Assembly (NCBI RefSeq): GCF_900198625.1
Contig: NZ_FZPK01000004.1
Location: forward strand, 1 to 43,276
DNA length: 43,276 nt
Source of the DNA: Helicobacter rappini
GTDB taxonomy: Bacteria > Campylobacterota > Campylobacteria > Campylobacterales > Helicobacteraceae
Direction of reading: 5' to 3'
Below the pieces are notes generated by a model that did no database searches, was not told the DNA's origin, and saw only the letters and a program-made list of their open reading frames with translations. Numbering within the stretch: position 1 is the first letter of the stretch; every line of letters begins with the position of its first letter. Positions 17,371 to 27,194 of this stretch are shown here, piece by piece. The translations under genes were made by a program, and so were the position numbers.

Positions 17371-18093
17371 ATGAATAAAAATCTTGAAAAACTCATTGAA
17401 GTAAATCGCCTTGATTTAGAGGTGTCAAAATATGATCCTCTTATCGAGCAAAAAAAAGCCCCAATGAACGAAAAAATATCTGAAAAAACAAAAGCTTTAA
17501 AAGAAAAGCAAGAGCTAGAAGCACTCATTGCAAGGAATGAAGAATCTCTTGCAAAAAATAATGATGAATTTGCTGTGATTACTGCAGATATTGAACGCAT
17601 TCGCAATAAAATCCAAGAAAGCAAAAGCGAAAAAGAGATGAAAAATCTCGATATGGAAGAGGGTATATTGCGAGAAAAAAGCATAAGCTTTAACAATGAG
17701 ATTGAATCCCTTGAGAAAGGCATACAAGCGGCAAAAGATAAGATTGCTACACTTGATTCCAATGTTATAAAGCTTGATGAAGAGATTAGTAGCATGGAAT
17801 CTGGCTGCAATGAAGCAGTCCAAGAGATTAAAAAGCAACAAGATGAGGTGAGTGCCAAACGGACAAAAGCTGCATTAGATATGGAAACAACCGTGCTAAG
17901 ATTGTATGAAAAGATTCGAAAATGGGCGGGAAATACAAGCGTTATCTCCATGTATAAAGAAGCTTGTGGTGGTTGCTTTATCAAGCTAAATGATAAAAAT
18001 ATTGCAGATGTTAGAAGGGGCGATGAGATCGTGCATTGCCCACATTGTGGTCGCATTCTTTATGATTCTGCTCTAGTTGAAAGCAAGAGTTAA
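17371..18093 (+). CDS. flgZ: Coiled-coil zinc-ribbon protein, FlgZ type
   Basis: A 240-residue protein with a long antiparallel coiled coil (about 1-185) and a C-terminal zinc ribbon: Cys199, Cys202, Cys223 and Cys226 (CGGC and CPHC). The H. pylori homologue HP0958/FlgZ stabilises sigma-54 RpoN and affects flaA mRNA and flagellar assembly. Start ATG 17371 has AGGAG 6 bases upstream. It lies between the NIF3-like gene and waaA, probably in one operon. Confidence 0.93.
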   Translation: MNKNLEKLIEVNRLDLEVSKYDPLIEQKKAPMNEKISEKTKALKEKQELEALIARNEESLAKNNDEFAVITADIERIRNKIQESKSEKEMKNLDMEEGILREKSISFNNEIESLEKGIQAAKDKIATLDSNVIKLDEEISSMESGCNEAVQEIKKQQDEVSAKRTKAALDMETTVLRLYEKIRKWAGNTSVISMYKEACGGCFIKLNDKNIADVRRGDEIVHCPHCGRILYDSALVESKS

Positions 18094-18117
18094 AGACCCA
18101 ACCAAAGACAAGGCACA

Positions 18118-19671
18118 ATGACTTTTATTTACTACACTCTTTTATGTTTCTTGCATGTCCTTGCATTGCCCTTGCTTTGTGCCTTATCATTAAGAAAAAA
18201 ATATAAAAAAAGCATTCCACTTCGTTTTTTAATCCCCAAAAATCACTCAAAAGAAAGCTATGATATATGGCTACATGCTTGTTCTGTGGGCGAGGTGCAG
18301 TCCCTGCAAACCCTTATAGAATCTATCCCCAAAACACAAAGCATATTTCTTAGTGTTATCACACAGACTGGATATAAACAGGCACAAAACCTTTATGCAA
18401 AATATGAGAATCTTAGCATTGATTATTTGCCTTTTGAGACCTTTATCCCATTATTTACACCGACATGTAAAAAGCTTTTTGTGTTTGAAGCCGAACTTTG
18501 GCTTATGCTATTTGTATATGCAAAGCATAAGGGGGCGACTACAAAATTAGTTAATGCTAGAATCTCAACGCGTAGCGTAAAACGCTATCAAAAGCTTAGA
18601 ATCTTTTATAGACATTTTTTTTCATTTGTTGATTCTGTATTATCTCAAAGTGATGAAGACACAGAAAGGCTAAAGAGTTTGGGGGCAAAAAATGTAAAAA
18701 CAATCGGGAATCTCAAGCTATTAAACCCCATAAAACCAAAGATAGCGTATAAAAAACCAGAATCTTTAATCATTGTTGCAGCAAGCACACATGCAAACGA
18801 GGAAGAATTTGTGCTAAATGCGTGGAGTAACGCAAAGGCATTATGGGAAAGTGATAGTGAAGTTTTAGAAAATATGGAATCTAAACCTTGTCATATTAAG
18901 CAAAGCGAAATGTCTAAAAATACAGAATCTAAAAAAGATTTTTCACTCGTTTTGGAGACTCAAAATGAAAAGAATCTAGATTCTAGCAATTGTTATATTG
19001 AGCGTAGCGAAATATCTAGTATGGAATCTCAACAAGATTTTTCGTGCCTACACACTCAAAATGACAAGAATCTAGATTCTATAAAGTTTGCACCCTTGCA
19101 CCCTGCACCCACCCAAATGGTAGAGAATCTAGATTCTATAAACAATCACAATAAAGAATGTGAATGTAAAACCCATCTTCACAACGCCACTAAAGACTAT
19201 ACGACAATAAAAAAAGATTCTAAAAAAAATCTATTAGTCATTGTGCCGCGACACCCTGAGCGGTTTCAGTCTGTATTTCAGCTTTGCAAACAATATGGAA
19301 AGACCATGTGTCTTAGTGAATTGCAAAATGATTCTACACTAGACTTAGATCTGATTCACGCAGATATTTTACTCGTTGATACGATGGGTTCTCTCATTAA
19401 TTTTTATGCAATCAGCGATATTGTGATACTTGGTGGGGCATTTGCAAAAGTTGGGGGGCATAATCCGCTTGAACCAGCCACTTTCGCCAATGTGCTAATA
19501 AGTGGCACAGAGATTTTTAATCAAAAAGCATTGTTTGCATATATTCAAAATTACTATTTGATAGATAACTCTCATTCATTGCAAATGTTACTTCATCATT
19601 ACAAACAGCTTATGACTTCTTCGGTTAATAAAGATTTGTGTCATAATATGATTGAGAGTATTTTAGAATAA
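18118..19671 (+). CDS. waaA: Kdo transferase WaaA with a ~127-residue palindromic-element insertion
   Basis: Adds Kdo from CMP-Kdo to lipid IVA at the inner membrane. The N-terminus is a membrane anchor. Family motifs include HACSVGEVQ (about 53-61), FVFEAELW (121-128), IIVAASTHANEEE (218-230), IVPRHPERF (375-383) and GGAFAKVGGHNPLEP. Length is 517, while relatives are about 390-430. The surplus is one block at about residues 243-369, between the THxxEE and PRHPERF motifs, made of repeated modules CHIKQSEMS, KKDFS, TQNEKNLDS, NCYIERSEIS, QQDFS, TQNDKNLDS and PAPTQM. These are translations of palindromic repeats also seen between genes. The flanking enzyme is intact and in frame, so the loop is presumably tolerated. 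Third gene of the NIF3-like/flgZ/waaA run. Confidence 0.95.
   Translation: MTFIYYTLLCFLHVLALPLLCALSLRKKYKKSIPLRFLIPKNHSKESYDIWLHACSVGEVQSLQTLIESIPKTQSIFLSVITQTGYKQAQNLYAKYENLSIDYLPFETFIPLFTPTCKKLFVFEAELWLMLFVYAKHKGATTKLVNARISTRSVKRYQKLRIFYRHFFSFVDSVLSQSDEDTERLKSLGAKNVKTIGNLKLLNPIKPKIAYKKPESLIIVAASTHANEEEFVLNAWSNAKALWESDSEVLENMESKPCHIKQSEMSKNTESKKDFSLVLETQNEKNLDSSNCYIERSEISSMESQQDFSCLHTQNDKNLDSIKFAPLHPAPTQMVENLDSINNHNKECECKTHLHNATKDYTTIKKDSKKNLLVIVPRHPERFQSVFQLCKQYGKTMCLSELQNDSTLDLDLIHADILLVDTMGSLINFYAISDIVILGGAFAKVGGHNPLEPATFANVLISGTEIFNQKALFAYIQNYYLIDNSHSLQMLLHHYKQLMTSSVNKDLCHNMIESILE
18886..19120 (+). repeat. Two tandem family A palindromic elements and a family B arm inside waaA
   Basis: Copy 1: left arm 18886-18915 (CCTTGTCATATTAAG..., ending TGTCT), right arm 18936-18972. 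Copy 2: left arm 18987-19017, right arm 19035-19068 ending ACTCAAAATGACAAG. A family B arm (GCACCC...CTGCACCCACCC) follows at 19087-19120. The units are separated by AATCTAGATTCT, and all are read in frame without stops. Confidence 0.9.
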
Positions 19672-19795
19672 ATTAGACTTAATAAAACATTCAATAAGAG
19701 TTGATATACAAATAAGCATTGCAAGAAAATATTATAATATTTTGTTATATAGCTAAGTTTATAGACATTATTAACACTTATTATGTATAATTTTG

Positions 19796-19801
19796 CTTTT
19801 C
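19796..19801 (+). promoter_or_regulatory. -10 box of acpP
   Basis: TATAAT in an AT-rich spacer, 61 bases before the acpP start. Confidence 0.5.
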
Positions 19802-19862
19802 TTAAGCAGTGAGTATGACTACAATATGACTTAAGAAGTAATTTAAAATTAGGAGTTTAGGT

Positions 19863-20102
19863 ATGGATTCTATCGAAGTTTATAATCAAGTGAAAGATTT
19901 AGTAGCAAGTGAGCTTAAAGTTGCAGCAGATGAGATTAAGCCGGAGTCTGATTTTACAAAAGATTTGAATGCAGATAGCCTTGATGTTGTTGAGTTTATC
20001 ATGGCATTGGAAGAAAAATTTAATATTAAGATTCCAGATGAAGAAGCAGAAAAAATTAAAACCGTGCAAAATGTTGTAGATTATATTCTTGCGAATAAGT
20101 AA
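19863..20102 (+). CDS. acpP: Acyl carrier protein
   Basis: A 79-residue acidic protein with the phosphopantetheine site DSL at 38-40 (Ser39) in [15 protein letters not shown]. It carries growing fatty acyl chains. ATG 19863 has AGGAG upstream. It is followed by fabF and accA, giving a short fatty-acid synthesis cluster. Confidence 0.98.
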   Translation: MDSIEVYNQVKDLVASELKVAADEIKPESDFTKDLNADSLDVVEFIMALEEKFNIKIPDEEAEKIKTVQNVVDYILANK

Positions 20103-20148
20103 GTCGAGTTACTTAAACTTTATACTTATTTGTGCTTAAGGAGCCATA

Positions 20149-21402
20149 TTGCGAAGAGTTGTAGTAACGGGCATTGGCATGGTGAATGCTTTAGGGCTAA
20201 ATAAAGATGTTGCATTTGACAAGATTGTAAAGGGAAATTGTGGCATTAGAAGAATAGAATCTTTTGATATTACAGATTTTCCCGTGCAAATTGCAGGCGA
20301 AGTCGTTGGCTTTGATCCAGAATCTGTCCTTGATGCTAGAGAAGTGAAAAAGGCACATAGATTTATCCAGCTTGGTTTGTTATCTGCTAGGGAAGCCTTG
20401 CAAGATAGCATAACACGAGGTAAGCAGTCGTTTGCGAATGCAAACTTAGAAGTTTTGCCAGATGTTGCCGATCGCTTTGGTATTAGCTCTGCTTCAGGCA
20501 TAGGTGGCTTGGAAAACATTCAAAACAATGCTATTGCATGGCATACAAAGGGTGTGAGAAGAATTAGCCCCTTTTTCATTCCATCTGCACTTGTGAATAT
20601 GCTTGGTGGCTTTGTATCTATCGCACATAGGATTAAAGGACCGAATCTTTCAAGCGTTACTGCATGTGCAGCAGGCACACATGGCATTATTGAAGCGGCT
20701 AAGACTATCATGCTTGGCTGTGCTGATAGAATGCTTGTTGTAGGTGCAGAATCTTCTATTTGTGAAATAGGCATTGGTGGATTTGCGGCTATGAAAGCTT
20801 TGAGTGTATGCAATGATGAACCTAGCAAAGCATCAAGACCATTTGACAAAAAACGCGATGGTTTTGTTATGGGTGAAGGTGCAGGTGCATTGGTGCTTGA
20901 AGATTATGAGAGTGCAAAATCTCGTGGTGCATATATTTATGGTGAGTTATGTGGCTTTGGTGAAAGTGGTGATGCAAATCATATTACAACCCCTGCTCCA
21001 GAGGGCGAGGGTGCGTATCGTGCTATGAAACAAGCCTTGCAAATGGCAAATATTAAGCCCGACTATGTGAATGCACATGGCACAAGCACATATTATAATG
21101 ATGTGCATGAAACTCAAGCATTAAAGCGTGTATTTGACAACGATGTCCCACCTGTCAGCTCTACAAAAGGACAAATAGGGCATTGTTTAGGTGCAGCTGG
21201 TGCTATTGAAGCGGTTATATCGCTTATGGCTATGGAAAAAGGCGTAATACCACCAACTATTAATCAAGAAGAAAAAGATGATCTCTGCGATCTTGACTAT
21301 GTCCCAAATGTCGCTCGTTCCGCTACACTTCAAAGCGTTATGAGTAATTCATTTGGCTTTGGTGGCACAAATGGTGTTGTGATTTTCAAAAAGTGTCAAT
21401 AA
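20149..21402 (+). CDS. fabF: Beta-ketoacyl-ACP synthase II
   Basis: A 417-residue condensing enzyme that elongates acyl-ACP with malonyl-ACP. The catalytic triad is visible: Cys173 (TACAAGTHG), His310 ([11 protein letters not shown]) and His345 ([12 protein letters not shown]), with Lys340. The start is TTG 20149, supported by AAGGAG 5 bases upstream and by the family start [11 protein letters not shown]. Its TAA overlaps the accA ATG by one base, so the two are translationally coupled. Confidence 0.97.
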   Translation: MRRVVVTGIGMVNALGLNKDVAFDKIVKGNCGIRRIESFDITDFPVQIAGEVVGFDPESVLDAREVKKAHRFIQLGLLSAREALQDSITRGKQSFANANLEVLPDVADRFGISSASGIGGLENIQNNAIAWHTKGVRRISPFFIPSALVNMLGGFVSIAHRIKGPNLSSVTACAAGTHGIIEAAKTIMLGCADRMLVVGAESSICEIGIGGFAAMKALSVCNDEPSKASRPFDKKRDGFVMGEGAGALVLEDYESAKSRGAYIYGELCGFGESGDANHITTPAPEGEGAYRAMKQALQMANIKPDYVNAHGTSTYYNDVHETQALKRVFDNDVPPVSSTKGQIGHCLGAAGAIEAVISLMAMEKGVIPPTINQEEKDDLCDLDYVPNVARSATLQSVMSNSFGFGGTNGVVIFKKCQ

Positions 21403-22328
21403 TGGCTACATATTTAGATTTTGAGCAGCGTTTAAAGCTTTTACAAGAAGATATAGAATCAGCAACATTGCGAAATGATAATGCCGCAGTGTCAATTCTA
21501 CAAAAAGACTTGCAAGATGAAATGAAAAAAATCTATGCAAATTTGAATGACTATCAAAAATTACAATTAGCAAGACATCCAGATAGACCCTACGCCCTTG
21601 ATTATATCGAATTGATTATGCAAGATTCTTATGAGATTTTTGGCGATCGCCATTTTCGAGATGATAAGGCAATAGTATGCTTTTTGGGAAAGATTGAGAA
21701 CGAACGCGTTATTGTTATCGGCGAAGAAAAGGGGCGTGGCACAAAAAATAAGATTACAAGAAACTTTGGTATGCCCCACCCAGAAGGCTATCGCAAGGCA
21801 TTGAGAATAGCAAAAATGGCAGAAAAATTCGATATTCCTGTGCTTATGCTTGTCGATACTGCAGGGGCTTATCCCGGGCTTGGAGCTGAAGAGAGAGGGC
21901 AGAGCGAAGCTATCGCAAAGAATCTGCAGGATTTTGCCATGCTACAAGTGCCAACTATATCCATTGTTATTGGTGAAGGTGGAAGCGGTGGTGCTTTAGC
22001 TATCGGCGTAGCAGATAGGTTGGCCATGATGGAGTATTCTATCTTTAGCGTTATATCCCCAGAGGGTTGTGCTGCGATTTTGTGGAATGACCCAACAAAG
22101 ATTGAAGCCGCAACAAAAGCTATGAAAATAACTCCACAAGAATTAAAAAAAGCTAACTTGATCGATGATATTATACAGGAACCTTTAAGCGGTGCACACA
22201 GAGATAAAGTAGCAGCAGCCGAAAAAATCAAGGCTTATTTTCTTGAATCTTTAGAACAAATAAGAAACACTCCAAACTATCTTGCAAAACGCTATGACAA
22301 GCTTATGCGTTATGGCTCTTTTCAATAA
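21402..22328 (+). CDS. accA: Acetyl-CoA carboxylase carboxyltransferase subunit alpha
   Basis: Transfers carboxyl from biotin to acetyl-CoA to form malonyl-CoA. A coiled-coil N-terminus ([15 protein letters not shown]) is followed by the carboxyltransferase core: [38 protein letters not shown] and [16 protein letters not shown] place the start at ATG 21402, which shares its A with the fabF stop (TAATG), rather than the GTG 9 bases upstream. That gives 308 residues. Together with acpP and fabF it supplies and uses malonyl groups. Confidence 0.96.
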   Translation: MATYLDFEQRLKLLQEDIESATLRNDNAAVSILQKDLQDEMKKIYANLNDYQKLQLARHPDRPYALDYIELIMQDSYEIFGDRHFRDDKAIVCFLGKIENERVIVIGEEKGRGTKNKITRNFGMPHPEGYRKALRIAKMAEKFDIPVLMLVDTAGAYPGLGAEERGQSEAIAKNLQDFAMLQVPTISIVIGEGGSGGALAIGVADRLAMMEYSIFSVISPEGCAAILWNDPTKIEAATKAMKITPQELKKANLIDDIIQEPLSGAHRDKVAAAEKIKAYFLESLEQIRNTPNYLAKRYDKLMRYGSFQ

Positions 22329-23003
22329 ATTTTTAATTCCTTAACACGCAAACCTATCTTATTATATTTTCTTACACTTGGGCGTATATCTAGCCTATTT
22401 TTGCCTATCTATAACTTTTTATATTGTGTCTTTAAGATATGCAAAAACACAGCATAAGTATTTCAGCAGATTAAAAAAGTAACATTCTTTATATTTTTTG
22501 TAATTTTTTATATATTACATATTGTATTTTCATTTTTTTGTGTTAATATGCCTATTAATTTAGAACTTAATTTCTAAAGTAAGATTCTATATTTTAAAGT
22601 TTAGAATATTTTTTAAAAATAATTCTATATTACTTTAATGTGAAATAAATAAAGTCTCACAAGGTTAGAATCTTTAAAGCAAAAGTAAGGTTTTTTAGGT
22701 AAAAGCTAGTAGAAATGTAGATTCTAAATCGACAAAGATTCTGCAAGCACCAAAGAAGCGAAAAATAGTTTTGTAGGAGTATCTTTGACTAAAGAAACTA
22801 CAACAACAAACATTTGCAGAAGTATTTTTGAGTGATTTTTCTAAAGAAACTTCGTTTTGTAGTTTTCAAGGTGGAGGCGAAGGGAGTTTGCTAAAGGCAA
22901 ATGACCGAGCCGACACCGCAGATGCAGTTGCGGAGCAACAAATCCACACTTGCAAATCTGCAAAAAGCACCAAAAAGACAAACACAAAATAAGGAGAACA
23001 ACA
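22329..23003 (+). other. 675-base spacer and leader upstream of metY
   Basis: The first half is very AT-rich with several AGAATCT/AGATTCT heptamers and no gene. The last ~300 bases look like a transcribed leader: they contain a CTAAAGAAACT direct repeat (about 22789 and 22841), a second repeat pair (TCTGCAA...AGCACCAAA near 22740 and 22957) and the GC-rich hairpin block described next. Confidence 0.45.
22887..22939 (+). promoter_or_regulatory. Nested hairpins in the metY leader
   Basis: TTTGC/GCAAA (22887-22901), CCGCA/TGCGG (22916-22933) and GTTGC-GGA-GCAAC (22927-22939). The last two share bases and cannot form together. The GC content is much higher than the surroundings. No known riboswitch class is recognised. 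Confidence 0.35.
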
Positions 23004-24293
23004 ATGGCAAATTTAAAGCATAATAACTACACTCAAGACACACTCGCCCTGCACGCAGGATACACTTACGACACGCAACGCACAATGAGCGTGCCAATCT
23101 ATCAAAACACCGCTTATTGCTTTGAGAGCTTAGAGCAAGCCGCAGCACGATTTGGATTAAAAGAGCTAGGCAATATCTACACGCGTTTGACAAACCCAAC
23201 AACCGATGTGCTAGGCTCTCGTCTTGCAGCGGTTGAAGGCGGGATCTTTGGCGTGCCTACTTCAAGTGGGAGTGCGGCGATTTTCTACGCGATAGCAAAT
23301 TGTGCGGAGAGTGGCGATAATATTGTGTTTGCGAATAAAATCTATGGCGGCACGCAGACACTTTTTACCCATACGCTGAAACGCTTTGGCATTGAGGCTA
23401 GGACATTTGATATTGATAATATCGCTTCTTTAGAATCTGTGATAGATTCTAAAACAAAGGCGATTTTTTTTGAAAGCATTTCAAATCCCATTATTTCAAT
23501 CGCCGACACGACTGCTATTACCGCTATTGCTAAGAAACACGGAATCATAAGCATTTGTGATAACACCGTGGCGACTGCCTTTTTACACAAGCCCTTTGAT
23601 TTTGGCGTGGATATTTCCGTGCATAGCCTTAGCAAGTATGTCAATGGGCAGGGCAGTGCGTTAGGCGGGGCGGTGATTGAGCGAGCCGGGCTAAATGAGC
23701 TACTTAAAGATAATCCGCGTTATCCTGCGTTTAATACCCCAGATGCGAGTTATCACGGGCTAGTCTATGCTTCACTACCCCTGCCTTGCTTTAGCATTCG
23801 CCTTATCACTGAATGGCTTAGAAATATCGGTGCGACACTCTCCCCGCAATCAGCGTGGATTCTATTGCAAGGGCTAGAGACGCTAGAGCTTCGCATTAAA
23901 AAGCATAGTCAAAATGCCCTAGAAGTAGCAAGATTCTTAGAATCTCATAGTTTGGTTAAAAGTGTAGCCTATCCGGGATTAGAATCTAGCCCATATCACG
24001 CCCTTTTGCAAAAATACTATGCAGATTCTCAAAGCTCAGGGCTTATTAGCTTTGAGGCACAAAGTTATGAAGCGGCACAAAAGATTTGCAATAGCACAGA
24101 GATTTTTGCTATGGTGGTAAATATCGGGGATTCAAAGTCTTTAATCATTCACCCCGCTTCCACCACGCATTCTCAACTAAGTGAAAAAGAGCTACAAAGC
24201 GGGGGTATCACACCTTGCACGATTAGACTGAGCATAGGGCTAGAATCTAGTAAGGATTTAATCGCCGATTTAAAACAAGCAATAGAAAAGTAA
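23004..24293 (+). CDS. metY: O-acetylhomoserine sulfhydrylase
   Basis: A PLP enzyme of the Cys/Met metabolism family that makes homocysteine from O-acetylhomoserine and sulfide. It has 429 residues, the longer length of MetY rather than MetB. Schiff-base Lys211 lies in SVHSLSKYVNGQG; NIYTRLTNPT, TSSGSAA and HPASTTHSQLSEKEL are typical. I take ATG 23004, with AAGGAG 7 bases upstream. metA follows after 18 bases, and together they make homocysteine by direct sulfhydrylation. The pair looks somewhat richer in G+C at third positions than its neighbours. Confidence 0.95.
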   Translation: MANLKHNNYTQDTLALHAGYTYDTQRTMSVPIYQNTAYCFESLEQAAARFGLKELGNIYTRLTNPTTDVLGSRLAAVEGGIFGVPTSSGSAAIFYAIANCAESGDNIVFANKIYGGTQTLFTHTLKRFGIEARTFDIDNIASLESVIDSKTKAIFFESISNPIISIADTTAITAIAKKHGIISICDNTVATAFLHKPFDFGVDISVHSLSKYVNGQGSALGGAVIERAGLNELLKDNPRYPAFNTPDASYHGLVYASLPLPCFSIRLITEWLRNIGATLSPQSAWILLQGLETLELRIKKHSQNALEVARFLESHSLVKSVAYPGLESSPYHALLQKYYADSQSSGLISFEAQSYEAAQKICNSTEIFAMVVNIGDSKSLIIHPASTTHSQLSEKELQSGGITPCTIRLSIGLESSKDLIADLKQAIEK

Positions 24294-24311
24294 AATCTAA
24301 AAGGAGCAAAA

Positions 24312-25193
24312 ATGCCCATTGTTATCCCAGAAGATATTCCAGCCTATTCCCTGCTTAGTCAAAATGCCTTTATTATGGGGGCAAAAAGGGCTAGAACGCA
24401 AGATATTAGGACGCTTGAAGTGCTTTTAATCAACCTTATGCCTACAAAGATTGAAACAGAAAATCAGATTCTAAGTCTGCTTGCAAACTCGCCTTTGCAG
24501 GTGAAAATCACGCTTTTATCCACAGCAAGTTACATCGGCACAAACACGCCAAAAAGCCATTTAGATAGATTCTATGTGAATTTTAGCGAAGTTAAAGGGC
24601 GGCGGTTTGATGGAGCGATTGTTACAGGTGCGCCCATTGAGCATTTGGAGTTTGAGAGCGTGGCGTATTGGAGTGAGATACAAGAGATTATGGATTATCT
24701 CAAAAGCCATTGCACAAGCACGATGTATCTATGCTGGGGGGCTATGGCAGGGCTATATCACTTTCACAACATTGCAAAGATTATGCTAAAAGAAAAGGTG
24801 TTTGGTGTGTTTCCACACAGAATCATTACGCAAGATTTGCTTTTAAATGGGCTAGATTCTATTGTGAGAATGCCCCATTCAAGACACGCTGGGATTGATG
24901 AAAATGCGGTTAGAAACTCTAAACTTAAGATTCTATTAGAGAGTGAGCTTTGTGGTATTAGTGCGTTAAAAGATGAAAAGGACTTTTATATCCTAGCCCA
25001 CCCAGAATACGCCAAAGACACGCTGCGGCTAGAATATGAGCGAGATATAAATAAAGGCTTAGAGATAGCAAAACCGCTTGATTATTTTGGAGAAGATGGG
25101 GAGCCGATACTCTCGTGGAAGTCAAGTGCGAGTGTGCTTTTCTCAAATTGGCTTAACTTTTCTGTGTATCAGGATACGCCTTTTGTGTTATAG
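24312..25193 (+). CDS. metA: Homoserine O-acetyltransferase (MetA type)
   Basis: A 293-residue MetA-family acyltransferase. The nucleophile is Cys141 in LCWGAMAG; VFGVFPHR, MPHSRH and AHPEY complete the active site. Residue 110 is Glu (TGAPIE), the position where, in studied MetA enzymes, Glu favours acetyl-CoA and Gly favours succinyl-CoA. This agrees with metY next door, which uses O-acetylhomoserine. Start ATG 24312 has AAGGAG upstream. End of the metY-metA operon. Confidence 0.95.
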   Translation: MPIVIPEDIPAYSLLSQNAFIMGAKRARTQDIRTLEVLLINLMPTKIETENQILSLLANSPLQVKITLLSTASYIGTNTPKSHLDRFYVNFSEVKGRRFDGAIVTGAPIEHLEFESVAYWSEIQEIMDYLKSHCTSTMYLCWGAMAGLYHFHNIAKIMLKEKVFGVFPHRIITQDLLLNGLDSIVRMPHSRHAGIDENAVRNSKLKILLESELCGISALKDEKDFYILAHPEYAKDTLRLEYERDINKGLEIAKPLDYFGEDGEPILSWKSSASVLFSNWLNFSVYQDTPFVL

Positions 25194-25196
25194 GGT

Positions 25197-25364
25197 GTGT
25201 ATCAGCAAATAGAATCAAGTAAAAATCGTGCAAAACTGCAAGCATTAATAAACCTACAAAATCCTAAATATCATCATATCGCTTTAATCAGTCAATGCAA
25301 CCCACACACCTTTTTAACACATTTTTGCTACAATGAGAGATTATTTTTAGAATCTGAAATCTAG
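25197..25364 (+). CDS. Possible 55-residue small ORF after metA
   Basis: A GTG just after the metA stop opens a frame of 55 residues (YQQIESSKNRAKLQ..., ending ERLFLESEI) that closes exactly where a palindromic element begins. There is no clear ribosome site. It may be a remnant cut short by the element. Not recognised. Confidence 0.25.
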   Translation: MYQQIESSKNRAKLQALINLQNPKYHHIALISQCNPHTFLTHFCYNERLFLESEI

Positions 25365-25457
25365 CAATTGTCATACATGAAATATCTTGTTTAGATTCTA
25401 GAATCTTATCATTTGTGTTTGTTGTGGGCTTATAGAGCGTATGCGAAAATGACAAAA
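25365..25457 (+). repeat. Family A palindromic element in the glycosyltransferase leader
   Basis: Left arm CAATTGTCATACATGAAATA with TCT (25365-25387) and right arm TAGAGCG...GCGAAAATGACAAA (25431-25457), with AGATTCTAGAATC between. A possible -10 box, TACAAT, lies upstream at 25329-25334, so the element would sit in the 5' leader. Confidence 0.65.
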
Positions 25458-25482
25458 TTTAAAATTTTTATAAAGGATAAAC

Positions 25483-26684
25483 ATGAAAGTAGTTATTAAG
25501 AGAGCATTAAAAGTTCTACTTGGTGAAAAAAGAGCAACACATCTGTTTTTTATGACAAGAAGAGGTATTAGAAACCTTGAAATCACAAAGTTTGTTATAA
25601 AAATCGCATACGGCAAATACATTGGGGGGGGGGGCAAACGCCTTGTAAAAATCAAAGCTCACAGCAACCCCAGCACAATAGCCAAATACAATACGATAAA
25701 GAATCTCACAAAATCATACACAATATACTTTATAGCAGACAGAAGAGAATATCTACGCCCACTATAAATCACTCCAGCACAAATCCGCCAGATAATACTC
25801 CAGACAATAAGTCAAACGACAAACAAACTAGCCCCAAAGACACGCTAAACTTAGAAAATGACAAACACATAAAAACTAAGTCAAACACCACAGAAAATAA
25901 CCCATCAAACCACCCACCACTTGTCGTAAGTATCACTTCTTTCCCTGCAAGGATTAGTTACCTTCACCACACATTATTTTCAATCTTTCAACAAAACTAT
26001 AAACATTTTAAAGTCGCAGTATTCTTAAGTGAAGAAGAGTTTCCAACTCACAATCTCCCCTACATTCTTAGAATCTTTGCCAAGCTAGACCTAATCACCA
26101 TTCATTTTGTGCAAGAGAATCTGCGTGCATATAAAAAGCTATTCTATACGATAGACCTCTATCCGCAACATTTAATTATCACCATTGATGATGATCAGAT
26201 GTATGATCCTAGTCTCATTTCTCTTTTGCTCACTTCTTATAAGAAGTATCCAAATTGCATTCACGCAAATATGGTATATGATGATTTGATAGCAGATATG
26301 CTTAATGTGCCATTCTCAAAATACCAGCCAATCATCAAAGAGGACTGCCCGCACTTAGCCCTTGCTGGTGTTGGCGTCTCTGGCATTCTCTATCCACCAA
26401 AAAGCTTCCCTAACGAGTTTTTTAACATTGAGAATATCCGCCAACTTTGTCCTTATAGCGATGACTTATGGTTTTTTGTTATGAGTGTGCTAAATGGTGT
26501 AGAAAAAGTGCTTATCAAAGGTAGTCTAGACCACCCCAAAGAATCTAGTGTAGCCATTACCGAGACGCCAAATCTCTGGGAGATTAACTGCACACAAAAA
26601 CGCAATTATGATCAACTAGAGGCTTTATTTAAAGCATATCCGTCAGCAAAAGAGAGACTTTTAGAATCCTTAGCTTATAATTAG
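25483..26684 (+). CDS. Phase-variable glycosyltransferase, OFF as read
   Basis: ATG 25483 (AAAGGA 5 bases upstream) opens a basic 47-residue lead that runs into a G11 tract (25624-25634). In the frame as read it stops at 25767 (94 residues). One frame over, translation is open without a stop from the tract to 26684, giving about 400 residues if the tract has 9 or 12 G. The shifted part has an Asn/Ser/Pro/Thr-rich linker (about 51-145), then a glycosyltransferase domain: VVSITSFPARI, LHHTLFSIFQQ, a DDD sugar-nucleotide motif (IITIDDDQMYDP, about 228-239) and SDDLWFFVMSVLNG. Surface polysaccharide or LOS is the likely substrate; donor and acceptor are unknown. The GTG at 26109 inside the domain is not a true start. 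Confidence 0.8.
25624..25634 (+). repeat. Poly-G tract (G11) inside the glycosyltransferase gene
   Basis: Eleven G after ATT. Multiples of three (9 or 12) join the two halves; 11 does not. Confidence 0.95.
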
Positions 26685-27136
26685 ATTATTGATTTAAAAT
26701 TAAATGATTAATGTTCTAAACGATAAACTATTATTATGAAATTTATATAAATACAAAGAAATCTTATAATGTCATAAAAAAGGTAAAAACTAAAAAAGTA
26801 AAAAAAGTGTTTTGCCTACCTTAACATGACAAGCTATAGAAAAGCTAAAATAAGCTTAATAGTAAGCCAAATGGCCTACATTCCAAAGTTTAATTTTCAA
26901 GTTTTAGGTTGTTGATTCTAAAGATTTAGAATCATGAGTGAGTTTTTTTACATGTATCTCAACATGGTAAGGTTAAAAATGAAAAAACAAGTTAAAAAAA
27001 TAGTATCTATTGGCTATGCAAAACACAGCATAGTAACTACAACTCATAGTGCCAAAAGCTATGAGATTATCTCTTAAACTTTGTCATGTTAAGACTATGT
27101 CAAAACACCTTTTAGAATCCACTGCATGAGATTCTA

Positions 27137-27169
27137 TTTGCACCCTTAAGCCCTGCACCCACCCAAATA
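27137..27169 (+). repeat. Family B element arm, intergenic
   Basis: TTTGCACCCTTAAGCCCTGC followed by ACCCACCCAAATA; it matches the arms inside waaA (19087-19120) and cca (31975-31998). Confidence 0.8.
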
Positions 27170-27194
27170 TAAAATATCCTTAAACCTCTCTTTC

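Noticed and set aside
17358-18056. 232-codon open frame opposite flgZ
   Set aside because: It is the Ser/Phe-rich mirror of a Lys/Glu-rich coiled coil; flgZ has a clear zinc ribbon, start and context.
26109-26684. Stand-alone 191-residue glycosyltransferase starting at GTG 26109
   Set aside because: The frame is open far upstream to the G tract, the start lies inside the conserved domain, and there is no ribosome site.
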